Shown: piece by piece, positions 26,580 through 35,716 of the stretch
Layout: the number at the start of each line of letters is the position of its first letter
How positions within the stretch are numbered: position 1 is the stretch's first letter
Assembly (NCBI GenBank): GCA_963697975.1
Contig: OY969111.1
Location: forward strand, 2,418,001 to 2,482,000
Source: QHXM01 sp963697975
Lineage (GTDB): Bacteria > Acidobacteriota > Blastocatellia > Pyrinomonadales > Pyrinomonadaceae
Reading direction: 5' to 3'
Length of the DNA: 64,000 bases
The notes under the pieces: generated by a model
Told to the model about the DNA's origin: nothing
The model's input: the letters and a program-made list of their open reading frames with translations, nothing else
Databases searched by the model: none
Translations under genes and position numbers: made by a program

Positions 26580-27599
26580 ATGATGCCCGAACAATCGTCT
26601 GACCAACCTCACAACAACCGGCTCGTTATTCATAACCTCGTCCGCGCCGATTCACACGCGAGCTTTGCGGAGGACGTGCGCGCCGGTCTGGGGGCTACGC
26701 CTAAGCATCTCTTCCCGAAATATTTTTATGACGAACTTGGGTCGCAACTATTCGAGGCCATCTGCCTTCTGCCGGAATATTACCCGACGCGCGCCGAAAA
26801 CGAGATTCTCACGCGCTACGCCGACGAAATTGTTAATGAGTTTTCCACCGAAAAGGTTTCACTTATCGAGATGGGCAGCGGCAGCGCCTCAAAGTCGCGC
26901 CTCATCATCGAAGCGTTGTTAAAGCGACAGGGTGAGCTTCTCTACATCCCCGTTGACATTTCCGCCACCGCTTTAGAACAAAGCTCGCGCGTGCTGCGGC
27001 AATCTTACCCTGATTTAAGAATCAACGCTTACGCCGGTGATTACTACGACGGCATCAATGCACTTCGCGGCGAAGAGAGAGGACGCACGCTCGCGCTCTT
27101 TCTCGGCTCGAACATCGGGAACTTCGACGTGGACGAAGCGCACACTTTCCTGCGTGCCCTGCGCGGATTGCTGAATGTCGGCGACGCTCTCCTGCTCGGC
27201 GTGGACTTGCGCAAAGAAGCCCGGATTCTGGAAGAGGCTTACGACGATGCGCTCGGCGTCACGGCAGCATTCAATCTCAATCTGCTCACGCGCATCAACC
27301 GCGAGTTTGAAGCCGATTTCAATCTGCGCGCCTTTCGTCACGAGGTCGTCTACAACGAAGAGCTGGGTCGTGTCGAAGTTTACATCGTGAGCCGGAAGAC
27401 GCAGACAGTCTCCATTCGCCGTCTTGAGATGAAAATCCAATTCGCCGAGGGCGAGCGTATTCACACAGAGAACTCTTACAAGTATGACCCGGCGGGCCTC
27501 TCGCAACTGGCCGGTGCGACCGGCTACACACGCGCCCGAACCTGGTTTGACGAGCGCGAGCAATTCAGCAGCAATCTTTTCATCGCCACTGGGGGATAA
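26580..27599 (+). CDS. egtD: L-histidine N-alpha-methyltransferase EgtD
   Basis: An S-adenosylmethionine enzyme that trimethylates histidine to hercynine, the first step of ergothioneine synthesis. The 339 residues show the family's N-terminal PKHLFPKYFYDELGSQLFEAI, LPEYYPTRAE (64-73), the SAM loop EMGSGSASKSR (97-107), LFLGSNIGNF near 175 and the C-terminal SYKYDP segment. Length is close to the roughly 320 of known EgtD. Start ATG 26580 or the next codon, 26583. No strong Shine-Dalgarno. The gene precedes a GCS2-family ligase, separated by a palindrome. Confidence 0.96.
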   Translation: MMPEQSSDQPHNNRLVIHNLVRADSHASFAEDVRAGLGATPKHLFPKYFYDELGSQLFEAICLLPEYYPTRAENEILTRYADEIVNEFSTEKVSLIEMGSGSASKSRLIIEALLKRQGELLYIPVDISATALEQSSRVLRQSYPDLRINAYAGDYYDGINALRGEERGRTLALFLGSNIGNFDVDEAHTFLRALRGLLNVGDALLLGVDLRKEARILEEAYDDALGVTAAFNLNLLTRINREFEADFNLRAFRHEVVYNEELGRVEVYIVSRKTQTVSIRRLEMKIQFAEGERIHTENSYKYDPAGLSQLAGATGYTRARTWFDEREQFSSNLFIATGG

Positions 27600-27600
27600 A

Positions 27601-27669
27601 GCAGTGGTCAGTGGTCGGTGGTCAGTTAAAAGCTGATTCTTACTGGCCACTGACCACTGACCACTGACC
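27601..27669. repeat. Imperfect palindrome, family B copy 3
   Basis: Occupies exactly the gap between the egtD stop and the egtA ATG, so the egtA start codon is attached to its last unit (CTGACC-ATG). Confidence 0.9.
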
Positions 27670-29079
27670 ATGATTCACGACGAGATAATTGAAACGCAGG
27701 ACACTTGCGCGGAAACGGACGCAGCGGCAGCGCGCAGGGTCTTTCCGCTTCTGACCGACACGGTGACGCAGGAATCTGCGCCGCTGTTTGTCGAGAATCT
27801 CAGGCGCGGCGCGAAACCTCGCACGGACTGGATGTGCGGCGTCGAGTTTGAATTGTTCGGCTACGATCTCAGGCGCGATATGGAGCGCATCCGTCCCTCT
27901 CAGGTTCAGCGAGTGCTCGAAGGCTTTGCTCCTTCCTCAAACGATCTCGTCTATGAAGACAGCCTGCTCATCGAAGTCAACGCCGGGCAGATGAATCGTC
28001 TGACGGTTGAGCCGGGCGGGCAGGTCGAATTCTCCGGTGCGCCGCAGCGCAATCTTCAGGATGTCGAGCGCGAAGTCACGCGCTACCTCGCGCGTCTGCA
28101 CGAAATTGCCGAAGGCGATTGCCTGGCCTTTCTCGCGGTCGGCTTCGATCCGCTTCGCACCCTTGAAGAACAGCGCTGGTTTCCGAAAGCTCGCTACGAA
28201 GTGATGCGCCCGTATCTTGCGACGCGTGGGCGGCGCGCGTGGGACATGATGACGCGCACCTGCGCCGCGCAGGCCAACCTCGATTACGAATCGACGGAAG
28301 ACCTCGCCAAAAAGTTCCAACTCGGTAATCGTCTCGCGCCCATCGTGACCGCCATCTTTGCCAACTCGCCTTTCGAGGACGGGCGCTTGTCCGATTACAA
28401 ATCAACGCGCGCCGCCGTCTGGCTTGAAACCGACAGTGACCGCACGGGCATTCCTCCGCCCGCCATCAATGAAGAGTTTTCACCGGATGATTTCGTCCGC
28501 TATGCGCTCGACGTGCCGATGATCTTTGCCCAGCGCGATGGGCGCTATCTTGATGAACCGACGGGGATGAGGTTCGGCGACTTTCTCGCGCACGGTTGTC
28601 GTTCCGTGCAGCCCGCCTTCGGCGACTGGGCCGATCATCTGACGACCATCTTCACAGAGGCACGTCTCAAGCAGCACATAGAGGTTCGCAGCGCCGACTG
28701 CGGCAGCCTACAGATGGCGCTCGCCCTGCAAGCTCTCTGGAAAGGCTTGATGTATGACGCTGCGGCTCTCGACGAAGCGCTCAAGTTAGCGCCCAGGTTG
28801 AACCGCGAAGAGATGCTCGATCTTCAGGAGCGCGTGGCGCGCGACGCACTCCATGCGCGCTTCGACGGCGTGGACGTACTCAACATCGCTAAAGAGATCG
28901 TGAGGCTTGCCCGGAGCGGACTGGCGAACATAGCACCTTCGGAAACTCGCTATCTGGATGTTCTTCACGAACAGGTCATCGAAGACGAAATGTGCCCGGC
29001 GGACATTCTACTGCGCAACTGGCACGGCTCGTGGCACGGTTCGATGAAACACGTCGCCGAATATCTACGCATCGCTTAA
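27670..29079 (+). CDS. egtA: Glutamate-cysteine ligase, EgtA-type (GCS2 family)
   Basis: ATP-dependent ligase making gamma-glutamylcysteine, used by mycobacterial-type EgtB as sulfur donor; it could also feed glutathione synthesis. The 469-residue protein shows the plant/alphaproteobacterial GCS2 pattern: GVEFELFGYD near 57, YEDSLLIEVNAG and GGQVEFSGAP near 115, FLAVGFDPLRTLEE, MMTRTCAAQANLDYES, NRLAPIVTAIFANSPFEDGR and EVRSADCGS. Position directly after egtD supports the EgtA name. The start codon abuts a palindrome and lacks a Shine-Dalgarno. It might be translated from a later start, but no Met before the conserved region is better. Confidence 0.88.
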   Translation: MIHDEIIETQDTCAETDAAAARRVFPLLTDTVTQESAPLFVENLRRGAKPRTDWMCGVEFELFGYDLRRDMERIRPSQVQRVLEGFAPSSNDLVYEDSLLIEVNAGQMNRLTVEPGGQVEFSGAPQRNLQDVEREVTRYLARLHEIAEGDCLAFLAVGFDPLRTLEEQRWFPKARYEVMRPYLATRGRRAWDMMTRTCAAQANLDYESTEDLAKKFQLGNRLAPIVTAIFANSPFEDGRLSDYKSTRAAVWLETDSDRTGIPPPAINEEFSPDDFVRYALDVPMIFAQRDGRYLDEPTGMRFGDFLAHGCRSVQPAFGDWADHLTTIFTEARLKQHIEVRSADCGSLQMALALQALWKGLMYDAAALDEALKLAPRLNREEMLDLQERVARDALHARFDGVDVLNIAKEIVRLARSGLANIAPSETRYLDVLHEQVIEDEMCPADILLRNWHGSWHGSMKHVAEYLRIA

Positions 29080-29107
29080 ACCGCTATTCACCGTCTGACT
29101 TTTTTGA

Positions 29108-29938
29108 ATGCCTGCGCCTGAACCAAGCAATGCTCCGCTCGTAGAGTTTCGCAACGTCAGTTACAGCGTGCCCGGTCTTGCAGCGCAGATTATTTCCAAT
29201 CTCAATCTAGAGGTGCGGCGCGGCGAAACACTCGTGCTGCTGGGCGAGTCTGGCTGTGGGAAGACGACGACACTCAGGCTCGTCAATCGTCTCCTGCTGC
29301 CGACTTCGGGCGAAGTGCTGGTTGAAGGCAAGCGCACCATCCAGTGGGATGCGATCAGTTTGCGACGACGCACCGGCTACGTGATTCAGGAGGCCGGGCT
29401 GTTTCCACACTTCACCATCGAGCGCAACGTCGCGCTCGTGCCCAACCTGGAAAATTGGGACAGGGAGCGCGTGCGCGAGCGTGTGCGTGAACTGCTGCAA
29501 CTCGTCGGACTCAATCCAGAGGTGTTCGCGTCGCGCTTCCCGCGCGAACTGTCCGGGGGGCAGCGTCAGCGCGTCGGCGTGGCGCGTGCGCTCGCAGCCG
29601 AGCCGCCGCTTTTACTTTTAGATGAACCCTTCGGCGCGCTCGACCCTCTGACGCGCGCCTCGCTTCAAAGAGAGTTCAGGGAACTCTCAAAGCAACTGGG
29701 CAAGACCGTCATCTTCGTCACGCATGACGTGCGCGAGGCGCTGCTGTTAGGCTCGCGCATCGGCCTGATGCACGCCGGGCAACTCGTGCTGCTGGAGACG
29801 CCGGAAGATTTCCTGCGCTCTCGCTTGCCTCAGGCGCGTGCTTACATTGAAACGCTCCGGCTCGATTCGCGCATCAGCGAAGCCATCCAGAATCAGGAAC
29901 CGCCTGCCGCTGAAGCTTCCGGGAGGAACGAGCCGTGA
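29108..29938 (+). CDS. egtV: ABC importer ATP-binding protein, probable ergothioneine uptake (EgtV-like)
   Basis: ATPase of an osmoprotectant/quaternary-amine-type (OpuCA/ProV) importer. In 276 residues: Walker A GESGCGKTT (46-54), Q-loop VIQEAGLFP, signature LSGGQRQR (148-155), Walker B LLLLDEP (168-174), H-loop VTHD near 212. No C-terminal CBS domains are present, unlike OpuCA. The stop overlaps the permease start by 4 bp. The immediate upstream genes make ergothioneine, a betaine, and the partner is a permease-binding protein fusion as in EgtUV; the substrate is therefore inferred as ergothioneine, with glycine betaine or choline as alternatives. Confidence 0.85.
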   Translation: MPAPEPSNAPLVEFRNVSYSVPGLAAQIISNLNLEVRRGETLVLLGESGCGKTTTLRLVNRLLLPTSGEVLVEGKRTIQWDAISLRRRTGYVIQEAGLFPHFTIERNVALVPNLENWDRERVRERVRELLQLVGLNPEVFASRFPRELSGGQRQRVGVARALAAEPPLLLLDEPFGALDPLTRASLQREFRELSKQLGKTVIFVTHDVREALLLGSRIGLMHAGQLVLLETPEDFLRSRLPQARAYIETLRLDSRISEAIQNQEPPAAEASGRNEP

Positions 29939-31512
29939 GCGCGTGGGCAGAGTTTCTCAAAGCCAACTGGCAGGATATTGTCACGCTCATGGGCCAGCAT
30001 TTGATGCTCGTGCTGGTTTCGACCTCGATTGCTGTCGCCGTCGGAATCCCTCTTGGAATCCTGCTCTCGCGCCGCCCTTCTTTGCGCACTCCCGTGCTGG
30101 GTCTCGCTAACGTGATGCAGACCGTGCCCAGCCTCGCCCTCTTCGGTTTTCTCATCCCGCTTCCCTACATCGGCGGCATCGGCGCGCGCACGGCCATCGT
30201 CGCGCTCGTGCTCTACGCGCTGCTGCCGGTGATTCGCAACACCGTGACGGGCATCCTCGGCGTTGATAAGAATGTGCGCGAGGCTGCTGTCGCGATGGGG
30301 ATGACGGACAGGCAGATTCTCTGGCAGGTGGAACTGCCGCTTGCGATGAGCGTGATTTTGACGGGCGTGAGAGTCGCGGTCGTCATCTCGGTCGGCGTCG
30401 CGACGATTGGCGGGTTGATCGGCGCAGGGGGCCTGGGTGCATACATCTGGCGCGGGCTGCGGCAGTACGACAATCACCTGCTTTTAGCGGGCGCTGTGCC
30501 TGCGGCCTTGATGGCCCTCGCGGCAGATTTCGAGTTAGGGTTGCTGGAAAAGCGTTTCGCTGTTGGCGTTGACCGAGAGACGAAAAAGACAAGCCTGCTG
30601 ACGCGGACATTCGGGTGGGGTGTACTCGGTATAATCTTATTCGTCGGCGCTTTCACGGTGTGGCGCAGCACGCACACGCCTGCGGGCGTAGCGGGGAATC
30701 GCCCGCCGGTCGTCGTCGGCTCGAAAGATTTTACTGAATCGCTGCTGCTCGCGGAGATTTTCGCGCAGATGCTGGAGGCGCGTGGGCTTGAGGTTGTCAG
30801 AACGTTTGAGTTGGCCGGAAACGTCCCGCACGAATCGCTCGTCGCCGGTGAGATTGACGCTTACCCGGAATACACCGGCACGGCCTACATGGCGATTCTC
30901 AAACACCCGCTCAACACGGATGCGCGCATTGTTTACGAAACAGTCAAGCGCGACTATGCAGAGAAGTTCAACACGGAAGTCAGTCCGCCGCTCGGCTTCG
31001 AAAACACCTTCGCCATTCTCGTGCGGGGCGAGGATGCGCGGCGTCTCAATTTGAAAACTATCACTGACGCCGTTCCTCACGCGCGTAGCTGGCACGCAGG
31101 CTTCGGGCAGGATTTCATGTCGCGCGCGGATGGCTATCCGGGTTTCGCGCGCATGTACAATCTGCAATTCACCGCCGCCCCAAGCGAGATGGATTTGTCG
31201 CTAACCTATCGCGCTCTCGCCACCAATCAGGTTGATCTGATTGCGGGAAACTCTACGGATGGATTAATCACCATGCTCGATCTCGTCCAACTCGAAGACG
31301 ACCGGCACTATTTTCCGCCCTACGAGGCCGTCATCCTGATTCGCCGCGACACACTGGCGCGTGTGCCAGCCGCAATGGAAGTCCTCTCGCTGCTCAAAGA
31401 CAAACTTTCAACGGAAGAGATGCGCCGCCTGAATTATGAAGTTGACGGGAACAAGCGTGACAAGCGAGAGGTGGCGCGCGAGTGGATTGCAAAAAGAGCA
31501 ATGGGCAATTAG
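29935..31512 (+). CDS. egtU: ABC importer permease fused to its binding protein (EgtU-like)
   Basis: A 525-residue two-domain membrane protein. Residues 1-230 are a BPD permease with about six membrane segments and the EAA-like loop DKNVREAAVAMGMTDRQILWQVELP. A further helix (FGWGVLGIILFVGAFTVW) near 225-245 leads to an OpuAC/ProX-type substrate-binding domain from about 258 (VVVGSKDFTESLLLAEIFAQML, AYPEYTGTAYMA, NSTDGLI) to the end. This fusion is the architecture of EgtU, the ergothioneine importer of streptococci and Helicobacter; choline importers can share it. ATG-less overlap: the GTG at 29935 sits inside the ATPase stop region, giving translational coupling. Confidence 0.88.
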   Translation: MSAWAEFLKANWQDIVTLMGQHLMLVLVSTSIAVAVGIPLGILLSRRPSLRTPVLGLANVMQTVPSLALFGFLIPLPYIGGIGARTAIVALVLYALLPVIRNTVTGILGVDKNVREAAVAMGMTDRQILWQVELPLAMSVILTGVRVAVVISVGVATIGGLIGAGGLGAYIWRGLRQYDNHLLLAGAVPAALMALAADFELGLLEKRFAVGVDRETKKTSLLTRTFGWGVLGIILFVGAFTVWRSTHTPAGVAGNRPPVVVGSKDFTESLLLAEIFAQMLEARGLEVVRTFELAGNVPHESLVAGEIDAYPEYTGTAYMAILKHPLNTDARIVYETVKRDYAEKFNTEVSPPLGFENTFAILVRGEDARRLNLKTITDAVPHARSWHAGFGQDFMSRADGYPGFARMYNLQFTAAPSEMDLSLTYRALATNQVDLIAGNSTDGLITMLDLVQLEDDRHYFPPYEAVILIRRDTLARVPAAMEVLSLLKDKLSTEEMRRLNYEVDGNKRDKREVAREWIAKRAMGN

Positions 31513-31724
31513 CTATTAGCCCCGGCAGCCAGCGGACTTGAATTATTGTGCGCGACCCTGAGCCTGCTGCTACGCCATGCTCCCAAAGCCAATAAGGTAA
31601 AAGTATTGATTTGCTTAAACGATAGGTGTATAAGCCGCCTTGTCCAAAGGCTCCTCGCCAGCATTGAGCCATACCAACGCAATCAGTCTTACCACCTCAT
31701 TGAATGTCAAAAAGGAGAAACCTC

Positions 31725-32291
31725 ATGAAGACTCCACGCCAGACCTTCACCATCATTGCTAAGAGACTCTTTCAACTATCCATTGTCTGCCTCGTTTTAT
31801 TTTTCCTGGTCAAGACCGTGCTGAGTGTGAGCACCGCGCAGTCGCCTGAAGCTGCTACACAGGAAAGGAATCTCAAACTTAAAACTTTTAAGGGTATGCC
31901 GGTAGTCGTCCATAAGGTGAGAAATCTCAAGTCAGATACATGGCATAAGGATTTGGAAATTGAGGTTAAGAATGTTTCAAACAAGCCCATCTATTTTATG
32001 CTTGCTTACCTGATCTTCCCCGATCAGCCAGTTCCGGGAGATGGGCAAGCGGGAATTCGCTTGATGTATGGCGACTCTAAAAGGAATGGGCTGATTGACG
32101 GCGTCTCGGAAGCGGGAGAGTTGCAGACCTTGCCGGAAGTGGGAGTGGCGAAACTGGAGCTTGAGTATAAAGAGTCGAAGAGAGTTGACCAGTACGGCAA
32201 TCGGTTCAGGTACAGAGCGAAGGTCAAAGACAAGCGCGATGCTCAGGTCGGTCGTTGGGCCTGGGATGTATTTCTGGTTTCTGCGCCCTAA
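31725..32291 (+). CDS. Membrane-anchored hypothetical protein
   Basis: A 188-residue protein with one N-terminal membrane segment or uncleaved signal (LFQLSIVCLVLFFLVKTVL, about residues 16-36), then a domain with the look of an immunoglobulin-like beta sandwich (VVVHKVRNLKSDTWHKDLEIEV, NVSNKPIYFMLAYLIFPD). Likely faces the periplasm. Start ATG 31725 follows AAGGAGAAACCTC; the longer frame from 31704 lacks support. Lower GC than the transporter genes. The region 31513-31724 upstream shows no gene. A strong terminator follows. Confidence 0.75.
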   Translation: MKTPRQTFTIIAKRLFQLSIVCLVLFFLVKTVLSVSTAQSPEAATQERNLKLKTFKGMPVVVHKVRNLKSDTWHKDLEIEVKNVSNKPIYFMLAYLIFPDQPVPGDGQAGIRLMYGDSKRNGLIDGVSEAGELQTLPEVGVAKLELEYKESKRVDQYGNRFRYRAKVKDKRDAQVGRWAWDVFLVSAP

Positions 32292-32313
32292 TACGCTAAA
32301 ACTCAATTTCTTC

Positions 32314-32354
32314 AACACCCGCAGGCTCAGAGTAGCTTGCGGGTGTTTTTTATT
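32314..32354 (+). terminator. Rho-independent terminator
   Basis: AACACCCGCA (32314-32323) pairs with TGCGGGTGTT (32338-32347), with additional GCT/AGC pairing inside, followed by TTTTTTATTT. Confidence 0.92.
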
Positions 32355-32393
32355 TGAAGTTAAAATCCTCTTATCTTCCGGCACTGTAATATT

Positions 32394-32666
32394 ATGGCAC
32401 TAATGAAACACGAGATAGAGATTCGCACCGGTCGGCGAGACGGCGATGGGCAGATACGTGTTTCCGTCTTCATGGATGATTTGCTGGCATTGACGCTCGA
32501 AGGGCACGGCGAGCGTGCGCCGACGCTCCTGTTGACGCTGGAGCAGGCACGAAAACTTCAGAATGCACTCGCGGACTTAACCCGGCGCGTGGAAGAGGCC
32601 GTCAGAGAAGAGAAGCACAAGACGGAAGCGTGGCACGGCGAAGAGAGAAGAAGAATGGCGAGCTAA
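32394..32666 (+). CDS. Small hypothetical protein
   Basis: A 90-residue acidic/basic soluble protein (IRVSVFMDDLLALTLEGHGERAPTLLLTLEQARKLQNALADL) with a predicted strand-strand-helix layout and a charged C-terminal helix. No family recognised. Start is ATG 32394 or 32403; no ribosome site is clear. It faces the convergent gene at 32760 across a palindrome. Confidence 0.6.
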   Translation: MALMKHEIEIRTGRRDGDGQIRVSVFMDDLLALTLEGHGERAPTLLLTLEQARKLQNALADLTRRVEEAVREEKHKTEAWHGEERRRMAS

Positions 32667-32675
32667 AGGGAAGGG

Positions 32676-32741
32676 CGAACGCGGAACGCGGAACGATGAA
32701 CTTAAAGGCGGTTGTCTTTCATTCATCGTTCCGCGTTCCGA
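32676..32741. repeat. Imperfect palindrome, GGAACG family E copy 1
   Basis: CGAACGCGGAACGCGGAACG opposed to CATTCATCGTTCCGCGTTCC, between convergent genes. Copy 2 at 55340-55408. Confidence 0.8.
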
Positions 32742-32759
32742 CTGCATCGTTTCTCGACG

Positions 32760-33158
32760 TTATTTCCTGACCATCGTTACTCTCACAGGCTCTGAGAGCG
32801 AACTGGTCGAAACATCCATCTTGAGCGTTTGATAGCCCTTGGCCTTGATGACCAGCGTGAGTTCGCCCATGTGTATCGGGGGAAGGACGGCGACGCCCTT
32901 GTCGTTCGTCGAATTCCAGGACTCGCAGAAATAACCGTCCGAGCGCTCTGACTCCAGTTTGGCGTATGCGCCTTTGATGGGATTGCCGCTTTCATCCATG
33001 ACGCGCAGGTCAAGACGACCGACGCCGTTGGGCTGTGAAGGGGCACGACCCATATTAGGAATGTCATTACCATTCTGCATTCCGTCCTGCTGGCTCTGTC
33101 CGAGACTTAAACTGAAAGACGCTGCAATAATCAGCGCGGCGATGAATAACTTACGCAT
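32760..33158 (-). CDS. Secreted carboxypeptidase-regulatory-like domain protein
   Basis: A 132-residue exported protein: signal peptide MRKLFIAALIIAASFSLSLG, then a single carboxypeptidase D regulatory-like (Ig-fold) domain with GRLDLRVMDESGNPIKGAYAKL, a pattern typical of these domains, and GELTLVIKAKGYQTLKMDVS. Such domains are common extracellular modules in Acidobacteriota and Bacteroidota. Start supported by TTTAGGAG 8 nt before ATG 33158. Divergent from the amidohydrolase gene. Confidence 0.85.
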   Translation of the reverse strand: MRKLFIAALIIAASFSLSLGQSQQDGMQNGNDIPNMGRAPSQPNGVGRLDLRVMDESGNPIKGAYAKLESERSDGYFCESWNSTNDKGVAVLPPIHMGELTLVIKAKGYQTLKMDVSTSSLSEPVRVTMVRK

Positions 33159-33345
33159 TTCTTAAGCTCCTAAATATTGGCTGTGATGAGGAAAAGTTTT
33201 ACCGGGGGGCGCGGCGGCGATTGATTCTGATGCGCGCCGGGCTGGTGGCCGTTGCATGCCCGCGCCTTTGATTATACAGCCGTTGAGAAAAATTGAAAGA
33301 CTTAATTTCGCTCGTCGCCTGAGCGGCGTCCGAAGGAGAAAAAAC

Positions 33346-34671
33346 GTGAAGAAAACATTGGTCTCCCTGCTTGTCATCTTCTCTCTCTCGCAAAATTTCG
33401 CCACCGCACAACAGAGTGCGCCGAAACGTCAGAATGCAATCGTGCTCATCAAGGCCGGACGGCTCATAGATGTACGCTCCGGGCGCGTTCTGGAAAATCA
33501 GGGCATCCTGATTGAGAATGATCGCATTAAGGCGGTCGGGCCGTTTGACAGCCGCCTCGCGCTGCCTCATCCGTCGGCGCGAATCATTGACCTCTCGAAA
33601 GCGACCGTGCTGCCCGGCCTCGCCGATACACACACGCACATTCTCTTGCAGGGCGACATCACAGCCGCCGATTACGACGAGCAACTGCTCAAAGAGTCCA
33701 TTCCCTACCGCACCATTCGCGCGACAGTCGCGGCCAAGACCGCCCTGATGAACGGCTTTACGGCCTTGCGCGATCTCGAAACGGAAGGCGCGATGTATGC
33801 CGACGTTGATGTCAAAGTGGCGATCAATCGCGGAGTCATTCCGGGGCCGCGCATGTTCGTCTCCACGCGGGCGTTTTCGGCGACAGGCATGTACCCGCTC
33901 TCCGGCTATTCGTGGGAGTTGAAGATGCCGGAAGGCGTGCAGATTGTTGACGGCGCGGACAACATCCGCAAGGCCGTGCGTGAACAGGTCAAGTATGGCG
34001 CAGATTGGATCAAGTTTTACGCCGACCGCCGCTACTTTATCAAAGACGGCGCGCTCCATAGTTGGGTCAATTTCACGGATGAAGAGATGAAGGCGCTGGT
34101 TGACGAATCGCACCGGCTGGGTCGCCGCGTCGCCGCGCACGCGATGGGGCGCGAAGGCATCGAAGCTTCGCTCAAGGTCGGCGTTGATTCCATCGAGCAT
34201 GGCTACGGGCTGGACGAAGAGTTGATGGATAGAATGGTCGCACAGGGCACGTACTGGTGCCCGACCATCTACGTCGGCGCTTACGTCGCCGAAGGGCGCG
34301 CTGCCGCAGGCGCTCCCATCTGGCTCACGATGCGCGACCTCGAAGCCAAAGCCTTCGGCATTGCCGTGCGTAAGGGAGTGAAAATAGCTTACGGGACGGA
34401 CGCGGGCGGTTATGCGTGGACCGAGAATCAGGCCAAAGAGTTCTCCTACATGGTGCGCTACGGCATGACGCCGATGCAGGCGATTCAATCGGCGACGACC
34501 GTTGCCGCAGAGCTTCTGGAAAGGCCAAACGACATGGGCGCGATTGAAGCTGGAAAGTATGCCGACATCATCGCGGTCGCTGGCGACCCTTTGCGCGACA
34601 TCACGGAACTTGAGCGCGTGCGCTTCGTAATGAAAGGCGGCGAGGTTGTGCGAAATGATTTTGGGCGCTGA
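33346..34671 (+). CDS. Exported metal-dependent amidohydrolase
   Basis: An amidohydrolase-superfamily enzyme (imidazolonepropionase/Xaa-Pro dipeptidase-like group) with signal peptide KKTLVSLLVIFSLSQNFATA. Metal-ligand motifs in order: TVLPGLADTHTH (HxH), the likely carboxylated Lys in WIKFYADRR, RVAAHAMG, SIEHGYG and YGTDAGG. The substrate is probably an amide or peptide-like compound in the periplasm; family members include prolidases and organophosphatase relatives. The GTG at 33346 has GAAGGAG 9 nt upstream and gives a clean signal peptide, so it is preferred to the longer frame from 33256. 441 residues. Confidence 0.88.
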   Translation: MKKTLVSLLVIFSLSQNFATAQQSAPKRQNAIVLIKAGRLIDVRSGRVLENQGILIENDRIKAVGPFDSRLALPHPSARIIDLSKATVLPGLADTHTHILLQGDITAADYDEQLLKESIPYRTIRATVAAKTALMNGFTALRDLETEGAMYADVDVKVAINRGVIPGPRMFVSTRAFSATGMYPLSGYSWELKMPEGVQIVDGADNIRKAVREQVKYGADWIKFYADRRYFIKDGALHSWVNFTDEEMKALVDESHRLGRRVAAHAMGREGIEASLKVGVDSIEHGYGLDEELMDRMVAQGTYWCPTIYVGAYVAEGRAAAGAPIWLTMRDLEAKAFGIAVRKGVKIAYGTDAGGYAWTENQAKEFSYMVRYGMTPMQAIQSATTVAAELLERPNDMGAIEAGKYADIIAVAGDPLRDITELERVRFVMKGGEVVRNDFGR

Positions 34672-34726
34672 CGCTTGTCCGATTAAGAATTTCGCGCGAC
34701 ACTGGGCAACACTAGGAGAAGTAGTT

Positions 34727-35614
34727 TTGAGTACGAAAGAAATTTACGCCGATGAGGCTCGCGCTGAAGAGAAGCCCGGCAGGCGGCTGATGGCAATCTT
34801 GCTGGCTATCCTGCTCGCCGGATGTGTGCTGGGAGCAGCCGCCTACTTCATCGCAAAGAACAGGGCGGCACGCTTAAGCAACGCCAGCGCGCCCGCAACC
34901 GCGCCGCCCTCAAACGAAACTCCGCTGACTGAAGCCGCCGCAGCGAAGTCCTGGAAGATCACGGGCGCGCTTACAGAAGCCTGCACCTGCTCCGTTCCCT
35001 GCTCCTGCAATTTCGGTGAAGGGCCGTCGCCGCATTCTTATTGTTACCCGTTCTATTCCTACCACATTCGTAAAGGCAACTACGGCGACGTAGTGCTTGA
35101 CGATTTGCACTTCGGTTCAGCCGATTTGCGCGGCGGGCGACATATGTTTATGGACGAGCGCGCTAATGAACGTCAGCGCGAAGCCTTGCGAATTATTATG
35201 GCGCGCGTCGTCGAGCGCGTGTCGGCTGACGATTCGGAGCGGAAAGCAAAAGAGATGACAGATGAGATAGAGTACGTCCGCGTCGAGCAGCAGTACGATG
35301 AGCGGAAGAATCTACTGAAGGTGGCGGGCATCGGCGAGTTTGCCGCCGATTACGTCATGGGTCTGGACAAATCCTCGCCGGTCGTCGTCCGTAACAACAC
35401 GACGTGGCGCATACATGATTCGATTAAAGCCAAGACGAGCGCCTACAAGGTCAAGATCGGGCGCGACGAAGTGAGCACGAAAGACACGAACAGCAATCAG
35501 GGCGATTTCGAGTATTCAGACCAGATGAATTTCGGCGGCCCTGTGCGCTGGAACTGCGGCGCGTGCGCCAATCGCATGGCGCATGGCGAAGGCGAGCAGT
35601 CGTGCAACAAGTAA
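34727..35614 (+). CDS. Membrane-anchored DUF1326 protein
   Basis: A 295-residue protein starting at TTG 34727, supported by AGGAG (34714-34718). One membrane helix near residues 22-42 (LMAILLAILLAGCVLGAAAYFIA) and an Ala/Pro linker precede a DUF1326 domain, marked by the Cys cluster EACTCSVPCSCNFG and GPSPHSYCYPFYSYHI. The C-terminus has CGACANRMAHGEGEQSC. Clustered Cys suggest metal binding or redox function, but no activity is established for the family. The frame is open up to 34646 inside the amidohydrolase gene; the TTG start avoids that overlap. Confidence 0.8.
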   Translation: MSTKEIYADEARAEEKPGRRLMAILLAILLAGCVLGAAAYFIAKNRAARLSNASAPATAPPSNETPLTEAAAAKSWKITGALTEACTCSVPCSCNFGEGPSPHSYCYPFYSYHIRKGNYGDVVLDDLHFGSADLRGGRHMFMDERANERQREALRIIMARVVERVSADDSERKAKEMTDEIEYVRVEQQYDERKNLLKVAGIGEFAADYVMGLDKSSPVVVRNNTTWRIHDSIKAKTSAYKVKIGRDEVSTKDTNSNQGDFEYSDQMNFGGPVRWNCGACANRMAHGEGEQSCNK

Positions 35615-35617
35615 AAA

Positions 35618-35690
35618 AGTGATAAGTGATAAGTGATAGGTGATAAGAGAAAACCTTTGTTCTTTCTTATCACCTATCACTTATCACTTA
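35618..35690. repeat. Imperfect palindrome, family C copy 2
   Basis: GTGATAAGTGATAAGTGATA paired with TATCACCTATCACTTATCAC. Confidence 0.9.
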
Positions 35691-35716
35691 GTATCACTGA
35701 TTTCGGAGGTGTTTCG

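Noticed and set aside
33256..33345. N-terminal extension of the amidohydrolase
   Set aside because: The GTG at 33346 has a good ribosome site and begins a signal peptide; the extension hides it.
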